From an uncultured Gammaproteobacteria bacterium (GTDB taxonomy: Bacteria > Pseudomonadota > Gammaproteobacteria > Arenicellales > JAANXG01), in NCBI GenBank assembly GCA_947258785.1, contig CAMYJT010000001.1, forward strand, positions 372,001-436,000: a stretch of 64,000 bases of DNA. The letters are read 5' to 3'. The position numbers and the translations under genes are program-made. The notes beneath the pieces are model-generated. The model worked only from the letters and a program-made list of their open reading frames with translations, made no database searches and was not told the origin of the DNA. The number at the start of each line of letters is the position of its first letter. The stretch's first letter is position 1. Positions 1 to 8,384 of the stretch are shown piece by piece.

Positions 1-1610
1 GCGGTGTGGCCCCGGAGAGAGTTCTCGGTCAGACCCTGGCCGAACTGACAACATATTGGAACAAGCAGTTGGACGGCTGGAGCGAGTTCGAACGCAGTAT
101 AGACGAACATGTTGGATTTCGTGACTTTCAGTTTCCAATGCTCAAGCGTGACGGTGGGTTCTGCATCATGCGCATAAGCGGGACGCCATTTCTGGATATC
201 GACGGAAACTTTGCCGGGTATCGGGGGATTGGTAAGGACATAACCAACGAGCACCAACTCAATCAACAGTTGGCCTACGAGGCGCGACGCGATGCATTGA
301 CCAAGCTACTGAATCGCGCGGCTTTCGATCAACACGTGAAGCAGGCCCTGCGCAGCGCACAAGCCAGGGGCTCGAGGCACGCCATGTGCTACATCGATCT
401 GGACAACTTCAAAGTGGTCAATGACACTGCCGGCCATTTCGCAGGGGACGAACTGCTGAGGCAGATTTCCAACCTGTTTCGCCGCTATATACGTGGCCAG
501 GACGCCTTGGCGCGCTTGGGAGGCGATGAATTTGCTATTTTGTTAATGAATCGATCTCTCGAATCGGCCACCAAGATCGCCAACCAAATCGTTGACGATG
601 TTCGCGCCTTTGGGTTTGAGTGGCGAGCCAGCTTGTTTTCCGTATCAGCGAGTGTCGGTGTCACTGAAATAGTTGCTACGTCAGACGGCGTGGACGACAT
701 CGTGAGACAAAGCGATGTCGCCTGTTATATGGCCAAGGAGCAGGGCCGCAACCGGGTATATGTTTATCGGTCAGACGACGAAAACATCCGGCGGCACGAC
801 GCTGCCCTGAACCAGGCGACAGAATTGTCGTCGGCGTTGAGCGAAGATCGCTTCCGCCTGTACTGTCAGCCGATTATGCATGGCTCAGATAGAGCGGTTG
901 ACCCGTTAATGTATGAGATTTTGCTGCGCTTGGTGGATAGGAAGGGTAATATTGTGCTGCCCGGAGATTTCATAGCGTCGGCCGAACGGTACGGTTTTAT
1001 GCCCTCGGTAGATCGGTGGGTCGTGGAGCGTACGCTGCAGATTGTGGCTCCGCGTATCGATTTCCTGTCTGGTGCGCCGTTGGCGTTGAACATATCGGGG
1101 ACGTCGTTGAACGATGGGAGGTTCATGGAGTTCCTCCACCATCAACTGGACCGCTCGCCCATCCCGTCGAAAAACATCTATTTCGAGATCGCAGAGGCTG
1201 CCGTAGTCCGTTATCTCGAGGCGGCGAGAGACTTTATGAACAGCCTGAAGAAACGAGGTTGTCGATTCGTGCTGGACGATTTTGGCATTGGTCTATCCAA
1301 TTACCACTACTTGAGAACTCTACCCATCGATTTTTTGAAAATTGATGGGGTGTTCGTGCGAAATATGGTCACCGATCCTGTTGATGAAGCGATCGTCGGA
1401 GCAATACATCGCGTTGGCCAACTCATGGGCATCGAGACTATCGCCGAATGTACGGAATCCGCAGCCACGTTACAACGGCTTGAAGCCATGGGTGTCAAAT
1501 ACGCGCAAGGCATCGCGCTGCAACCACCGACCCCGTTCACGGCGATCATGGCTGCCCTGTCCCGGGACGTTGAGTCAGCCGAACCCCCCGCTAAAAGTCT
1601 GGCTCAGTAG
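1..1610 (+). CDS. PAS-GGDEF-EAL cyclic-di-GMP signalling protein (5' end outside window)
   Basis: Probable bifunctional cyclic-di-GMP protein. The frame is open to the left edge, so the true start lies outside; the GTG at position 6 is only the first start-like codon seen. In order there is the end of a PAS/PAC sensor (about residues 1-85, ending RGIGKDITNE), a GGDEF domain with an intact RLGGDEFAILL signature (about 90-255), and an EAL domain (about 275-520). In the EAL domain the signature is EILLR instead of EALLR. The other catalytic elements look present: N in LNISG, DDFGIG, KIDG and AECTE. The family makes c-di-GMP with GGDEF and cleaves it with EAL. Which activity dominates cannot be read from the sequence, although the EIL variant and EIAE (usually EITE) leave phosphodiesterase activity less certain. 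It lies next to a response regulator and a hybrid kinase, suggesting a shared signalling role. Confidence 0.93.
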   Translation, partial: GVAPERVLGQTLAELTTYWNKQLDGWSEFERSIDEHVGFRDFQFPMLKRDGGFCIMRISGTPFLDIDGNFAGYRGIGKDITNEHQLNQQLAYEARRDALTKLLNRAAFDQHVKQALRSAQARGSRHAMCYIDLDNFKVVNDTAGHFAGDELLRQISNLFRRYIRGQDALARLGGDEFAILLMNRSLESATKIANQIVDDVRAFGFEWRASLFSVSASVGVTEIVATSDGVDDIVRQSDVACYMAKEQGRNRVYVYRSDDENIRRHDAALNQATELSSALSEDRFRLYCQPIMHGSDRAVDPLMYEILLRLVDRKGNIVLPGDFIASAERYGFMPSVDRWVVERTLQIVAPRIDFLSGAPLALNISGTSLNDGRFMEFLHHQLDRSPIPSKNIYFEIAEAAVVRYLEAARDFMNSLKKRGCRFVLDDFGIGLSNYHYLRTLPIDFLKIDGVFVRNMVTDPVDEAIVGAIHRVGQLMGIETIAECTESAATLQRLEAMGVKYAQGIALQPPTPFTAIMAALSRDVESAEPPAKSLAQ

Positions 1611-1615
1611 ATCGA

Positions 1616-1670
1616 CTTAGCCTGCAATATGCAGGTTAGGCGCGCTGCGTCCAGCCGCCCGATCCCTTCG
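1616..1670. repeat. Collapsed copy of the CTAGCCTGCATATTGCACC repeat family
   Basis: Just after the c-di-GMP gene stands TTAGCCTGCAATATGCAGG, a perfect palindrome (1621-1635) that joins the two inverted ends of the repeat family without the internal TATTGCACC part. The 15-mer CGCCCGATCCCTTCG at 1656-1670 is identical to 61588-61602 and, inverted, to 19539-19553, where it lies inside other copies. It is therefore a rearranged remnant of the same element. The rest of 1611-1805 shows nothing I recognise. Confidence 0.7.
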
Positions 1671-1805
1671 TAAGTTACGGGGGCGGTTGCCGCAAAATGC
1701 GCGCCAAATTCACCCAATTGGGTGAAGAAAAGCCGGTTGCTCGGCAGTAAGATCTCGCCAACGGCCGCCGACGTTCGACTGGCGTGACTGCTGTGTTACC
1801 GGATC

Positions 1806-2840
1806 TCAGTGGTCAATCGGCGCGCCGACCAACAGCCTCGACAGCAAACGCACCAAGTCAACCTGGCCGCGGGTGTTGGTCTTGCGGTATATGGACTTCA
1901 GCTGGGTTCGCGCGGTGTTATGGGTGACATGAGCGCATCGGCAATATTCGTCTACGGTTTGGCCATTGAGCAGTGCCGTTGCCAATTTGCTTTCCTTATC
2001 GGTCAATCCGTACATCGATTTGATCAGAGGCTCTGGGCCGGGCACCGGCTGTGTAGGATCGATCAGCATGACGATAGCGGAACGGTCGGCCTTATCTGAT
2101 TCCTGGGTGACGCCAAGCGGAGAGACCCAGATTTGAATCTTGGTACCGATCAAATGGTTTTCCAGGACGAGCGTGCCCATTGCGGTGGTTTCCGTTGGGC
2201 TCAGAGCTTTGCCGAGTACACGTTTGAATTCCCTCCCGTCTATGCTCCCGGCCGTGCACAACTTCCCGCCGCGATTCGTCAAAAATTTAGCGTCGTTGAG
2301 TGTCCGCCTGGCCGTCTTGTTTTGATTTACGATGTGCCGCTCATGGTCGATGATTACCAGACCCATGGTGAACTGGTCGAGTACGACGTCTATCCGATCA
2401 CCATGTTGTTGTTGCGCATCGAAATGCCTGGCGAGGCGCTTGTTCATGTCTGCAAAACGGGCCAGAGCGGTCTCAATACTGGGGACCAGCTGCGCGGCCG
2501 AAAGCGGTTTTACCAGATAACCCACCACACCGTTGCCAATGGCCCGCTTAACGTTATCGGCATCACTGTGCCCCGACAATATGATGATGGGACGATACAC
2601 CACCTCCAGCATGCGTGCGGCAAGGTCGGTGCCGGAGATGTCCGGCAGTCCGATGTCGAGCACGGCGATATCCGGCGGCCGGTGCCCAAATTCAGACAGA
2701 GCGGGCAAGCCGCATTCATAAGCATCGACGAGGTAACCCCTGTCTGTCAGTCCGCCGCGCAAGGTGTTGATCACCACGGGGTCATCGTCTACCAACAGAA
2801 TTCGCGGGATTGCCCGCCGACTTTCATTGCCCGAAATCAT
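1806..2840 (-). CDS. Response regulator with central PAS-like segment and LuxR-type HTH
   Basis: Transcription factor of a two-component system. The N-terminal receiver domain (residues about 12-130) has the acidic pair in LLVDDDP, the phosphoacceptor Asp62 in VLDIGLPD, and the conserved Lys in YLVKPL. A middle segment (about 150-270) resembles a PAS-like ligand or interaction domain (GLVIIDHERHIV). The C-terminus (about 280-340) is a LuxR/GerE helix-turn-helix (LTDKESKLATALLNGQTV, then HNTARTQLKSIYRKT). I chose the ATG at 2840; an in-frame GTG at 2861 would add seven residues, and neither has a clear ribosome binding site. It is transcribed divergently from the hybrid histidine kinase, about 100 bp away. 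The kinase is its likely partner (inference). Target genes are unknown. Confidence 0.9.
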   Translation of the reverse strand: MISGNESRRAIPRILLVDDDPVVINTLRGGLTDRGYLVDAYECGLPALSEFGHRPPDIAVLDIGLPDISGTDLAARMLEVVYRPIIILSGHSDADNVKRAIGNGVVGYLVKPLSAAQLVPSIETALARFADMNKRLARHFDAQQQHGDRIDVVLDQFTMGLVIIDHERHIVNQNKTARRTLNDAKFLTNRGGKLCTAGSIDGREFKRVLGKALSPTETTAMGTLVLENHLIGTKIQIWVSPLGVTQESDKADRSAIVMLIDPTQPVPGPEPLIKSMYGLTDKESKLATALLNGQTVDEYCRCAHVTHNTARTQLKSIYRKTNTRGQVDLVRLLSRLLVGAPIDH

Positions 2841-2940
2841 CGTAATTGTCCGTCGAGACACGGCGTTGATTGATCAAATTATAGCAACCAGAAACCAGTT
2901 TGCGGTGTTGTCACCGATTTAGGAGCTAAAGGGCTGGCAA

Positions 2941-4932
2941 ATGACGGGAGCACGGAAAAGATCTGGAGCGAAGAAACTCTGTCGTACTACGCATCACTGG
3001 CGCGCCAGCGATGAAATTTATCGTGATTTGTTCGAAAACGCCACGGACATTGTCTTTACGACGGATTTATCGGGCCACTTTCTTGATGGCAATAAGGCGG
3101 TAGAGCGATTATTGGGTTATACGGTGGAAGAGGCAAAAGGACTGACTTGGAAAAAGTTGGTTGCCTCCTACGATATGGCAAAGGCGCGCGAGGTGTTGAA
3201 ACGTCACGCGAAAGGTGAGCGACATGTTAACTACGATCTCGATACGATCACTAAAAGCGGAGTGATTCGATCCTTCGAGATCGGTTCCAGACCAATTTTC
3301 GAAGACGAGAAAATCATCGGTTTCCACGGCATCGCTCGTGACATCACAGAACGGAAACGTATTCAGCAGGAGTTGATCTGCGCCCGTAAGGCGGCGGAAA
3401 ACGCCAATCACACGAAATCAACGTTCCTCGCCAATATGAGCCACGAGATTCGAACTCCCATCAACGGAGTACTCGGATTCTTGGCCTTGATGGCGAAAAC
3501 AGAATTGGATGAAGAGCAGCGGGCCTATCTGGGGCCCATGGAAGAATGCGCCAAGGGACTGTTGAAGATTATCAATGATATCTTGGATCTATCCCGAATA
3601 GAGGCCGGACAGGTCCCTTTGGAGGAGGAGGTATTTGACCTGCGTGCGGTGCTCAATTCGACGGTGGCGCTGTTTCAACCGATGGCATCTGCGAAGGCAT
3701 TGTCATTGTCGTTGCACGTCGACGAGGGCGTTCCAAAGGCGCTGATCGGGGATGAGACGAGAATCGGGCAGATCGTCGCCAATCTGGTGAACAACGCCAT
3801 CAAGTTCACCGATCAGGGGCGGGTCCATGTGCGCGCAAAACTGCAAGATAGTTCGTCTTCACGGGTGACCGTGCAGATCGAGGTGACCGACTCCGGAATT
3901 GGCATAGCACCTGAAGAAGTCAAAAAGTTGTTTGAGCCTTTCCAGCAATCCGATACCAGTATGCAGAGAAAATACGGAGGTACGGGACTGGGGTTGACGA
4001 TAACTCAAAACTTAGTGAATGCGTTGGGCGGTCAAATCGATATTGATGGCCAGCCGGGTCACTACACCAGGGTCAACGTGAGCTTACCGTTCGAGGTAGC
4101 GGATCAGTTGCCACACACAAAATCCGCACACGTTGCGGTTTGCACATTCGATGGCAGGGGATTGCGGGCTTTGGTGGTGGATGATAATAAGATAAACCGG
4201 TCCTTTTTGAGCACCTTGCTGCGCAAATACTCATGGTTGGTAGATGAAGCGGAGTCCGGGTGTCGTGCGCTCTACGCCGGGCGGAGACGTAGGTACGATA
4301 TTGTGTTCATGGACATTCACATGGCCCACATGGACGGCATCGAGACCGCACGTCGTTTCAAAATGATGGGCCTGCACAATCTGAAAACACCAGTTTTGGC
4401 CATTTCAGCGGACGTGCTGAGCGGCGATCGGCAACACTTTCTCGGTGTCGGACTGAGTGGTTTCATCGCCAAGCCCATCAGTGACCAAGCCTTGGTTCAA
4501 GAGTTGATCAATTGGTTTCCCGATCGGTGTAAAGAGTCGGTTGAAGAATCAACATCGGAACGCCCCCAGAGCGACATGGACCAGCGTGCGAAGCTGATTT
4601 TGGATGTGGAGGGCGGCGTACAACTGGCATCAGGCGATCAGAAGTTGTGGTGCAGCAGCCTTAAGATTTTGGTGGACGGATTGCCCGATAAGCTCGACAT
4701 CATGGAGTGTGCCGCTGAATGTGGGCGGCTTGGCGACATCAAGCAGATTGCTCATGGCATCGCCGGCACGGCCGCTTATGTTGCTGCTCACGCCCTGCGT
4801 GGCGCAGCACAGGAGTTGGAACAGTGCTGTAACGAGGCGAATGCTCGATCGATCGCAAGCCGCTTGCACAGGACCGCAGAGGAGGCGTCGCGTCTTGCCC
4901 AGTTATTTCATGAGAAATTCGATGGTAACTAG
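2941..4932 (+). CDS. Hybrid sensor histidine kinase (PAS-HisKA-HATPase-REC-HPt)
   Basis: Cytoplasmic hybrid kinase; no transmembrane segment or signal peptide is visible. Domains in order are PAS/PAC (about 25-140, ending ARDITERKR), dimerisation/phosphoacceptor with His168 in [16 protein letters not shown], ATPase with the N box (NNAIKF), G1 (DSGIGI) and G2 (GTGLGLT), receiver domain ([11 protein letters not shown], phospho-Asp in [12 protein letters not shown]), and a C-terminal HPt-like region with a candidate phospho-His in [13 protein letters not shown]. This gives a His-Asp-His relay in one chain that could pass phosphate to the divergently encoded LuxR-type regulator. The TAG stop at 4930-4932 lies inside the first arm of a perfect 19-bp inverted repeat, so the end of the gene has been set by a repeat insertion (see 4929-4969). 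Confidence 0.94.
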   Translation: MTGARKRSGAKKLCRTTHHWRASDEIYRDLFENATDIVFTTDLSGHFLDGNKAVERLLGYTVEEAKGLTWKKLVASYDMAKAREVLKRHAKGERHVNYDLDTITKSGVIRSFEIGSRPIFEDEKIIGFHGIARDITERKRIQQELICARKAAENANHTKSTFLANMSHEIRTPINGVLGFLALMAKTELDEEQRAYLGPMEECAKGLLKIINDILDLSRIEAGQVPLEEEVFDLRAVLNSTVALFQPMASAKALSLSLHVDEGVPKALIGDETRIGQIVANLVNNAIKFTDQGRVHVRAKLQDSSSSRVTVQIEVTDSGIGIAPEEVKKLFEPFQQSDTSMQRKYGGTGLGLTITQNLVNALGGQIDIDGQPGHYTRVNVSLPFEVADQLPHTKSAHVAVCTFDGRGLRALVVDDNKINRSFLSTLLRKYSWLVDEAESGCRALYAGRRRRYDIVFMDIHMAHMDGIETARRFKMMGLHNLKTPVLAISADVLSGDRQHFLGVGLSGFIAKPISDQALVQELINWFPDRCKESVEESTSERPQSDMDQRAKLILDVEGGVQLASGDQKLWCSSLKILVDGLPDKLDIMECAAECGRLGDIKQIAHGIAGTAAYVAAHALRGAAQELEQCCNEANARSIASRLHRTAEEASRLAQLFHEKFDGN

Positions 4933-4969
4933 CCTGCATATTGCACCCTTGGTGCAATATGCAGGCTAG
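4929..4969. repeat. Perfect 19-bp inverted repeat, minimal form of the dispersed repeat
   Basis: CTAGCCTGCATATTGCACC (4929-4947), a 3-base loop CTT, and its exact reverse complement (4951-4969). It contains both terminal inverted repeats of the family found elsewhere in the window, with nothing between them. The stop codon of the hybrid kinase is formed by bases 4930-4932 of the element. As RNA it would form a very stable hairpin and could act as a transcription barrier, but it has no following U tract. Confidence 0.9.
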
Positions 4970-4971
4970 GC

Positions 4972-5527
4972 CGTACCTTGCAACAAGGCGGCGAGAAAAA
5001 ACCCGCACCCCCTGAAGGGTGCGGGCTTGGTTGCGCCGAAGCGCACCAGAGGGCACTTGGTCGAGTGACAATGATTCGGCGCCTGGTCAAGCGCTGAACT
5101 CGTTCTGCCGTGGGGGCGGCGATAACCGCGCGAATTTGTTCCGGTCCGGCACCGCCGCGCGCTCAGGCCTGAATTGCTGCGCTGCAGCATATTCGAACCG
5201 GTGTCGGTTGTCAAGACCACAGGTTCGGCAGTAACGCGGCCCACCGTGGACATAGCCCCCAGTCTGCACCAGGGCGTCGCGCTCATATTTAGGGTACGTA
5301 GTTGGAGATATCCACCGCGTTTAGTCCCGGAACTGACAACAATCGACGTGGCAGGTCTCCTGGCAAGAAGTAAGAGCGGGACTGTCCCGGCGCAGGCTCG
5401 GTCTCGAACGCCTGGGCTTGCGCTTCACGTAATCCATAGCTACGACTGTGCATGTCGTTCCAGTGCGGCGGCCTTACCAATCGATCTTTCCGCCATCATC
5501 CAGGATCCTTCGTGGAATATGCGGGTC
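4972..5527. repeat. Composite repeat region: conserved core C (5288-5384) and block B (5397-5527)
   Basis: Part of a gene-poor stretch (4970-5718). Near its left edge, TTGCAACAAGGCGGCGAGAAAAA (in two overlapping halves) resembles the inner flank of the repeat end at 14576. Core C at 5288-5384 aligns almost base for base with the reverse complement of 18302-18401, including GTTTAGTCCCGGAACTGACA; AGTCCCG and CGGGACT at its edges could pair. Block B at 5397-5527 aligns with 50854-51002 and 14690-14785 and ends in CCAGGATCCTTCGTGGAATA, a degenerate repeat terminus. Open frames through here (for example 5174-5626) differ between copies mostly by amino-acid-changing substitutions, so I call them non-coding. 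The remaining 5528-5718 shows nothing recognisable. Confidence 0.7.
4995..5025 (-). terminator. Rho-independent terminator reading leftward
   Basis: Read on the minus strand, this is a 9-bp GC-rich stem (CCCGCACCC / GGGTGCGGG, loop of 6) followed at once by six T (A tract at 4996-5001 on the plus strand). It could end transcripts of the phaABR operon that run through the 700-bp spacer, or block read-through towards the opposing kinase gene. The shape is clear; its assignment to a particular transcript is inference. Confidence 0.7.
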
Positions 5528-5718
5528 AATGAAGTGCGACCTTCTTCGCTCGGGTCGGCCCACCCAGACCGGGACACTGTCCAGGCACCGGTCCGGTCTA
5601 TGCAGGGACTTGGCGCGCGGCTTTAGCGCTGCGGGACCGCAATATCCATTGTCGGCGTGTGCCAGCAGTTGTTAACGGCCGTTTACCGGCCGCCGCGATG
5701 CCAATGCGGTGGGTCTGA

Positions 5719-6210
5719 CTATTTCTCGGTATCCGTGTCCTTCTTTGGACGCTTCTGGACCACTCCGGCGGCTTCGAAAAACTGGTCTTGAAGGTCTTGC
5801 CAGACTTTCATATTGTGCTGCGTCAACTCGGTAATGGCCGACATTGGGTTACCGGGCAGCTTCATTGCCGATTGAAGCTGCGCCTGATACGTCTTCCGCT
5901 GTTCGTCAAAAAGCGACAGACTGTGCTCGAGGTACGTACTCAAGGCATCTTGCATCGACTCGCCGTAAAGCCGTATGAACCGCATCAATATGTCGGTCGT
6001 GAACAGCGGCTTGCCGCCGCTCTCCTGCTCGGCGATGATCTGTAGCAGGATATTGCGGGTGATGTCCTTGTTGGAGTTGGCGTCTCGAACCTCGAAGCTG
6101 ATCCTCTCCAGAACCAATTTCTGAAGGTCGGCGAGGGTGATGTAACGGCTGACATCCGTATCGTACAGCCGTCGGTTCGGATATTTTTTAATAATACGTG
6201 GTTTAGTCAA
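5719..6210 (-). CDS. phaR: Polyhydroxyalkanoate synthesis regulator PhaR
   Basis: DNA-binding regulator of PHA storage. The family binds DNA and nascent PHA granules and de-represses granule-associated genes when polymer is made. The N-terminal PHB/PHA accumulation regulator domain starts RIIKKYPNRRLYDTDVSRYI (residues 5-24), the hallmark of the family. The middle (about 65-120) is the granule-binding part (ITRNILLQIIAEQE, LFTTDILMRFIRLYG). The length of 163 aa is normal. It is the third gene of a leftward operon phaA-phaB-phaR with 19 bp to phaB. A plausible target is the divergent phaA/phaE spacer at 8162-8384. Confidence 0.95.
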   Translation of the reverse strand: MTKPRIIKKYPNRRLYDTDVSRYITLADLQKLVLERISFEVRDANSNKDITRNILLQIIAEQESGGKPLFTTDILMRFIRLYGESMQDALSTYLEHSLSLFDEQRKTYQAQLQSAMKLPGNPMSAITELTQHNMKVWQDLQDQFFEAAGVVQKRPKKDTDTEK

Positions 6211-6229
6211 CGTGCATCTCTATGGTGTA

Positions 6230-6952
6230 TTAGTACATATGCTGACCGCCGTTGATGGACAGCGTCGAACCGGTGATGAATCCCGCGTCATCCGCCACCA
6301 GGAACAGAACAGTGCGGGCGATTTCATGGGCCTCGCCCAATCTGCCAACCGGAATTCGGGAGATAATTTTTTCAAGGACTTTTTCCGGTACAGCACGGAC
6401 CATGTCGGTTCCGATGTAGCCCGGGGCAACGGCATTAACGGTAATGCCCTTTGCCGCGCCCTCCTGGGCCAGGGCCTTGGTGAAACCGTGAATGCCGGAC
6501 TTCGACGACGCGTAGTTCACTTGGCCGTACTGGCCGGCCTGGCCGTTCACCGAGCCAACATTGACAATGCGGCCAAATCCTCTGCTACGCATCCCCTCAA
6601 CCACACATCGTGACACATTGAAACACGAGGTCAAATTAGTGCGGATGACGGTATCCCAATCTTCAAAACTCATCTTGTGCATGGTGCCGTCGCGGGTTAC
6701 ACCGGCATTATTTACCAGAACTTCTACCGGCCCGACGTCTTCTTCTACTTGCGCAACGCCCCCTTGACACGCTTCGAAATCGCCCACATCCCACTTGTAG
6801 GACGGGATGCCGGTGGCCTCGGTGAATTTTGCCGCGGTTTCTTCGTTACCGCCGTAGTTCGCGGCCACTTCGTACCCCGCGTCCTTGAGCGCCAGACAGA
6901 TCGCCTCTCCAATACCCCGGGTCCCCCCGGTAACTAGTGCAACTCTACCCAT
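6230..6952 (-). CDS. phaB: Acetoacetyl-CoA reductase PhaB (NADPH-dependent SDR)
   Basis: Reduces acetoacetyl-CoA to (R)-3-hydroxybutyryl-CoA, the monomer for PHB synthesis. It is a classical short-chain dehydrogenase of 240 aa: cofactor loop TGGTRGIG at residues 8-15, NNAG at 81-84, and catalytic Ser134, Tyr147 and Lys151 (YASSK). The substrate loop APGYIGTDMV and the C-terminal FITGSTLSINGGQHMY are typical of PhaB (versus FabG) from PHB producers. It sits 27 bp after phaA and 19 bp before phaR in one operon, which supports the PHB role. Confidence 0.96.
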   Translation of the reverse strand: MGRVALVTGGTRGIGEAICLALKDAGYEVAANYGGNEETAAKFTEATGIPSYKWDVGDFEACQGGVAQVEEDVGPVEVLVNNAGVTRDGTMHKMSFEDWDTVIRTNLTSCFNVSRCVVEGMRSRGFGRIVNVGSVNGQAGQYGQVNYASSKSGIHGFTKALAQEGAAKGITVNAVAPGYIGTDMVRAVPEKVLEKIISRIPVGRLGEAHEIARTVLFLVADDAGFITGSTLSINGGQHMY

Positions 6953-6979
6953 TATTGTTACTCCTTCCGTCTCCGTTAT

Positions 6980-8161
6980 TTATCGTTGCACGGCAATGGC
7001 AACACCTTGTCCACCACCGATGCACAGCGTGGCTAAACCTTTGCGGGCGTCCCTACGGCTCATTTCGTGCAACAGCGTGACAAGAATGCGCGCGCCAGAG
7101 GCACCGATGGGGTGGCCCAGCGCTATCGCGCCGCCGTTTACGTTTACTTTATCAGTATCCCAGCCCATGTCACAGTTTACCGACATGGACTGTGCGGCAA
7201 ACGCTTCGTTGGACTCGATCAAATCCAGCTCATCGACACTCCAGCCCGCTTTTTGCAGACATTTCCTCGCCGCCGGTATGGGCCCTGTCCCCATAATCGC
7301 CGGATCCACGCCGGCACTGCTGTAGGCGACTATCCGGGCCAATGGCTTCAATTCAAGCTCGTCGGCCATCGTTTCCCGCATTACCAACAATCCAGCGGCA
7401 CCGTCATTGATGCCGGACGCGTTGCCCGCCGTAACCGTACCCGTCCTGTCGAAGGCCGGTCGGAGTTTAGCCAAACCGCCAGCGGTTGTGCCATGGCGTG
7501 GGAACTCGTCGACGGCAAAACGTAGCGGATCCCCTTTGCGCTGCGGTATGTCTACGGCGACGATCTCGTCGTCGAACTTGTGTTCCCGCTGGGCGGCTTC
7601 TACTTTCTGCTGCGACGCCGCTGCGAATTCGTCCTGCTGCTCTCGCTTGAGCTCGTATTGTTTGGCGACATTTTCGGCGGTGACTCCCATATGATATTGA
7701 TTGAACGCATCCCACAGACCGTCAACAATCATACTGTCGGCCAACTTCCAGTCACCCATTTTTGTGCCATTGCGGGATTGAGGTAACACGTGGGGACTGA
7801 GGCTCATATTTTCTTGTCCGCCGGCAACGATTACGTCAGCGTCACCGCAACGTATGGCCTGGGCCGCAAGATGAACCGCCTTTAGCCCGCTTCCGCAGAC
7901 CTTATTGATCGTCATCGCTGGGATCGTGTTCGGCAGGCCGGCCTCGATCAAGGCCTGGCGTGCCGGGTTCTGGCCCGCACCCGCGGTCAACACCTGACCC
8001 ATGATGACTTCGTCGACCTGCTCGGGCGCCAGCCCAGTGCGCTCCAATAACGCCGAGATTACCTTTGCGCCGAGACTGCTCGCGGGCATACTGGCCAAGG
8101 TGCCGGCAAATGCGCCAACAGCTGTCCGTACAGCGTCGACAATGACGACATTATCAGTCAT
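6980..8161 (-). CDS. phaA: Acetyl-CoA C-acetyltransferase (beta-ketothiolase) PhaA
   Basis: Condenses two acetyl-CoA to acetoacetyl-CoA, the first step of PHB synthesis. The catalytic triad of biosynthetic thiolases is complete: Cys89 (NKVCGSG), His350 ([10 protein letters not shown]) and Cys380 (LCIGGGQG). I place the start at the ATG at 8161 ([13 protein letters not shown]), giving 393 aa, the family's normal length. The open frame continues 50 codons upstream, but that extension has no similarity to thiolases. It is the first gene of the phaA-phaB-phaR operon and is divergent from phaE-phaC. Confidence 0.96.
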   Translation of the reverse strand: MTDNVVIVDAVRTAVGAFAGTLASMPASSLGAKVISALLERTGLAPEQVDEVIMGQVLTAGAGQNPARQALIEAGLPNTIPAMTINKVCGSGLKAVHLAAQAIRCGDADVIVAGGQENMSLSPHVLPQSRNGTKMGDWKLADSMIVDGLWDAFNQYHMGVTAENVAKQYELKREQQDEFAAASQQKVEAAQREHKFDDEIVAVDIPQRKGDPLRFAVDEFPRHGTTAGGLAKLRPAFDRTGTVTAGNASGINDGAAGLLVMRETMADELELKPLARIVAYSSAGVDPAIMGTGPIPAARKCLQKAGWSVDELDLIESNEAFAAQSMSVNCDMGWDTDKVNVNGGAIALGHPIGASGARILVTLLHEMSRRDARKGLATLCIGGGQGVAIAVQR

Positions 8162-8384
8162 CCTAGACTTTTCCGGTGGTGTGTTGATGCCTGTTTTGGC
8201 AAGGTATGCATGGCGACGACAACAAGCGGCGCCCGCTTCGAACTTGTACTCATTATCACTGATAGCACTCGGGTTACGACCTAGGTGACGGGAGTCGTGA
8301 TCATGCTGCACTGCACAATCGTGTTTGTTAAGATCCTTAGCTTACCGCACTTTTCCTGCATGGACACAGTCCACCCGGCCGCAG
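8162..8384. promoter_or_regulatory. Divergent phaA / phaE control region with candidate PhaR-type site
   Basis: This 223-bp spacer must hold the promoters of both arms of the PHB locus. At 8306-8316 it contains CTGCACTGCAC, one mismatch from the CTGC-N3-GCAG type of site reported for PhaR/PhbF-like regulators. PhaR is encoded in the adjacent operon, so autoregulation is plausible. I cannot assign promoter boxes with confidence. Confidence 0.4.

Noticed and set aside
5160..5290. TTCGAACC-like tRNA T-loop sequence near 5191
   Set aside because: No T stem, acceptor stem or D arm can be folded around it on either strand.
5174..5626. 150-codon frame through core C, partly repeated at 18205-18561
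   Set aside because: The translated similarity (VPELTTID...LLARSK) follows from DNA repeat identity; differences between copies are mainly amino-acid-changing and there is no ribosome binding site.
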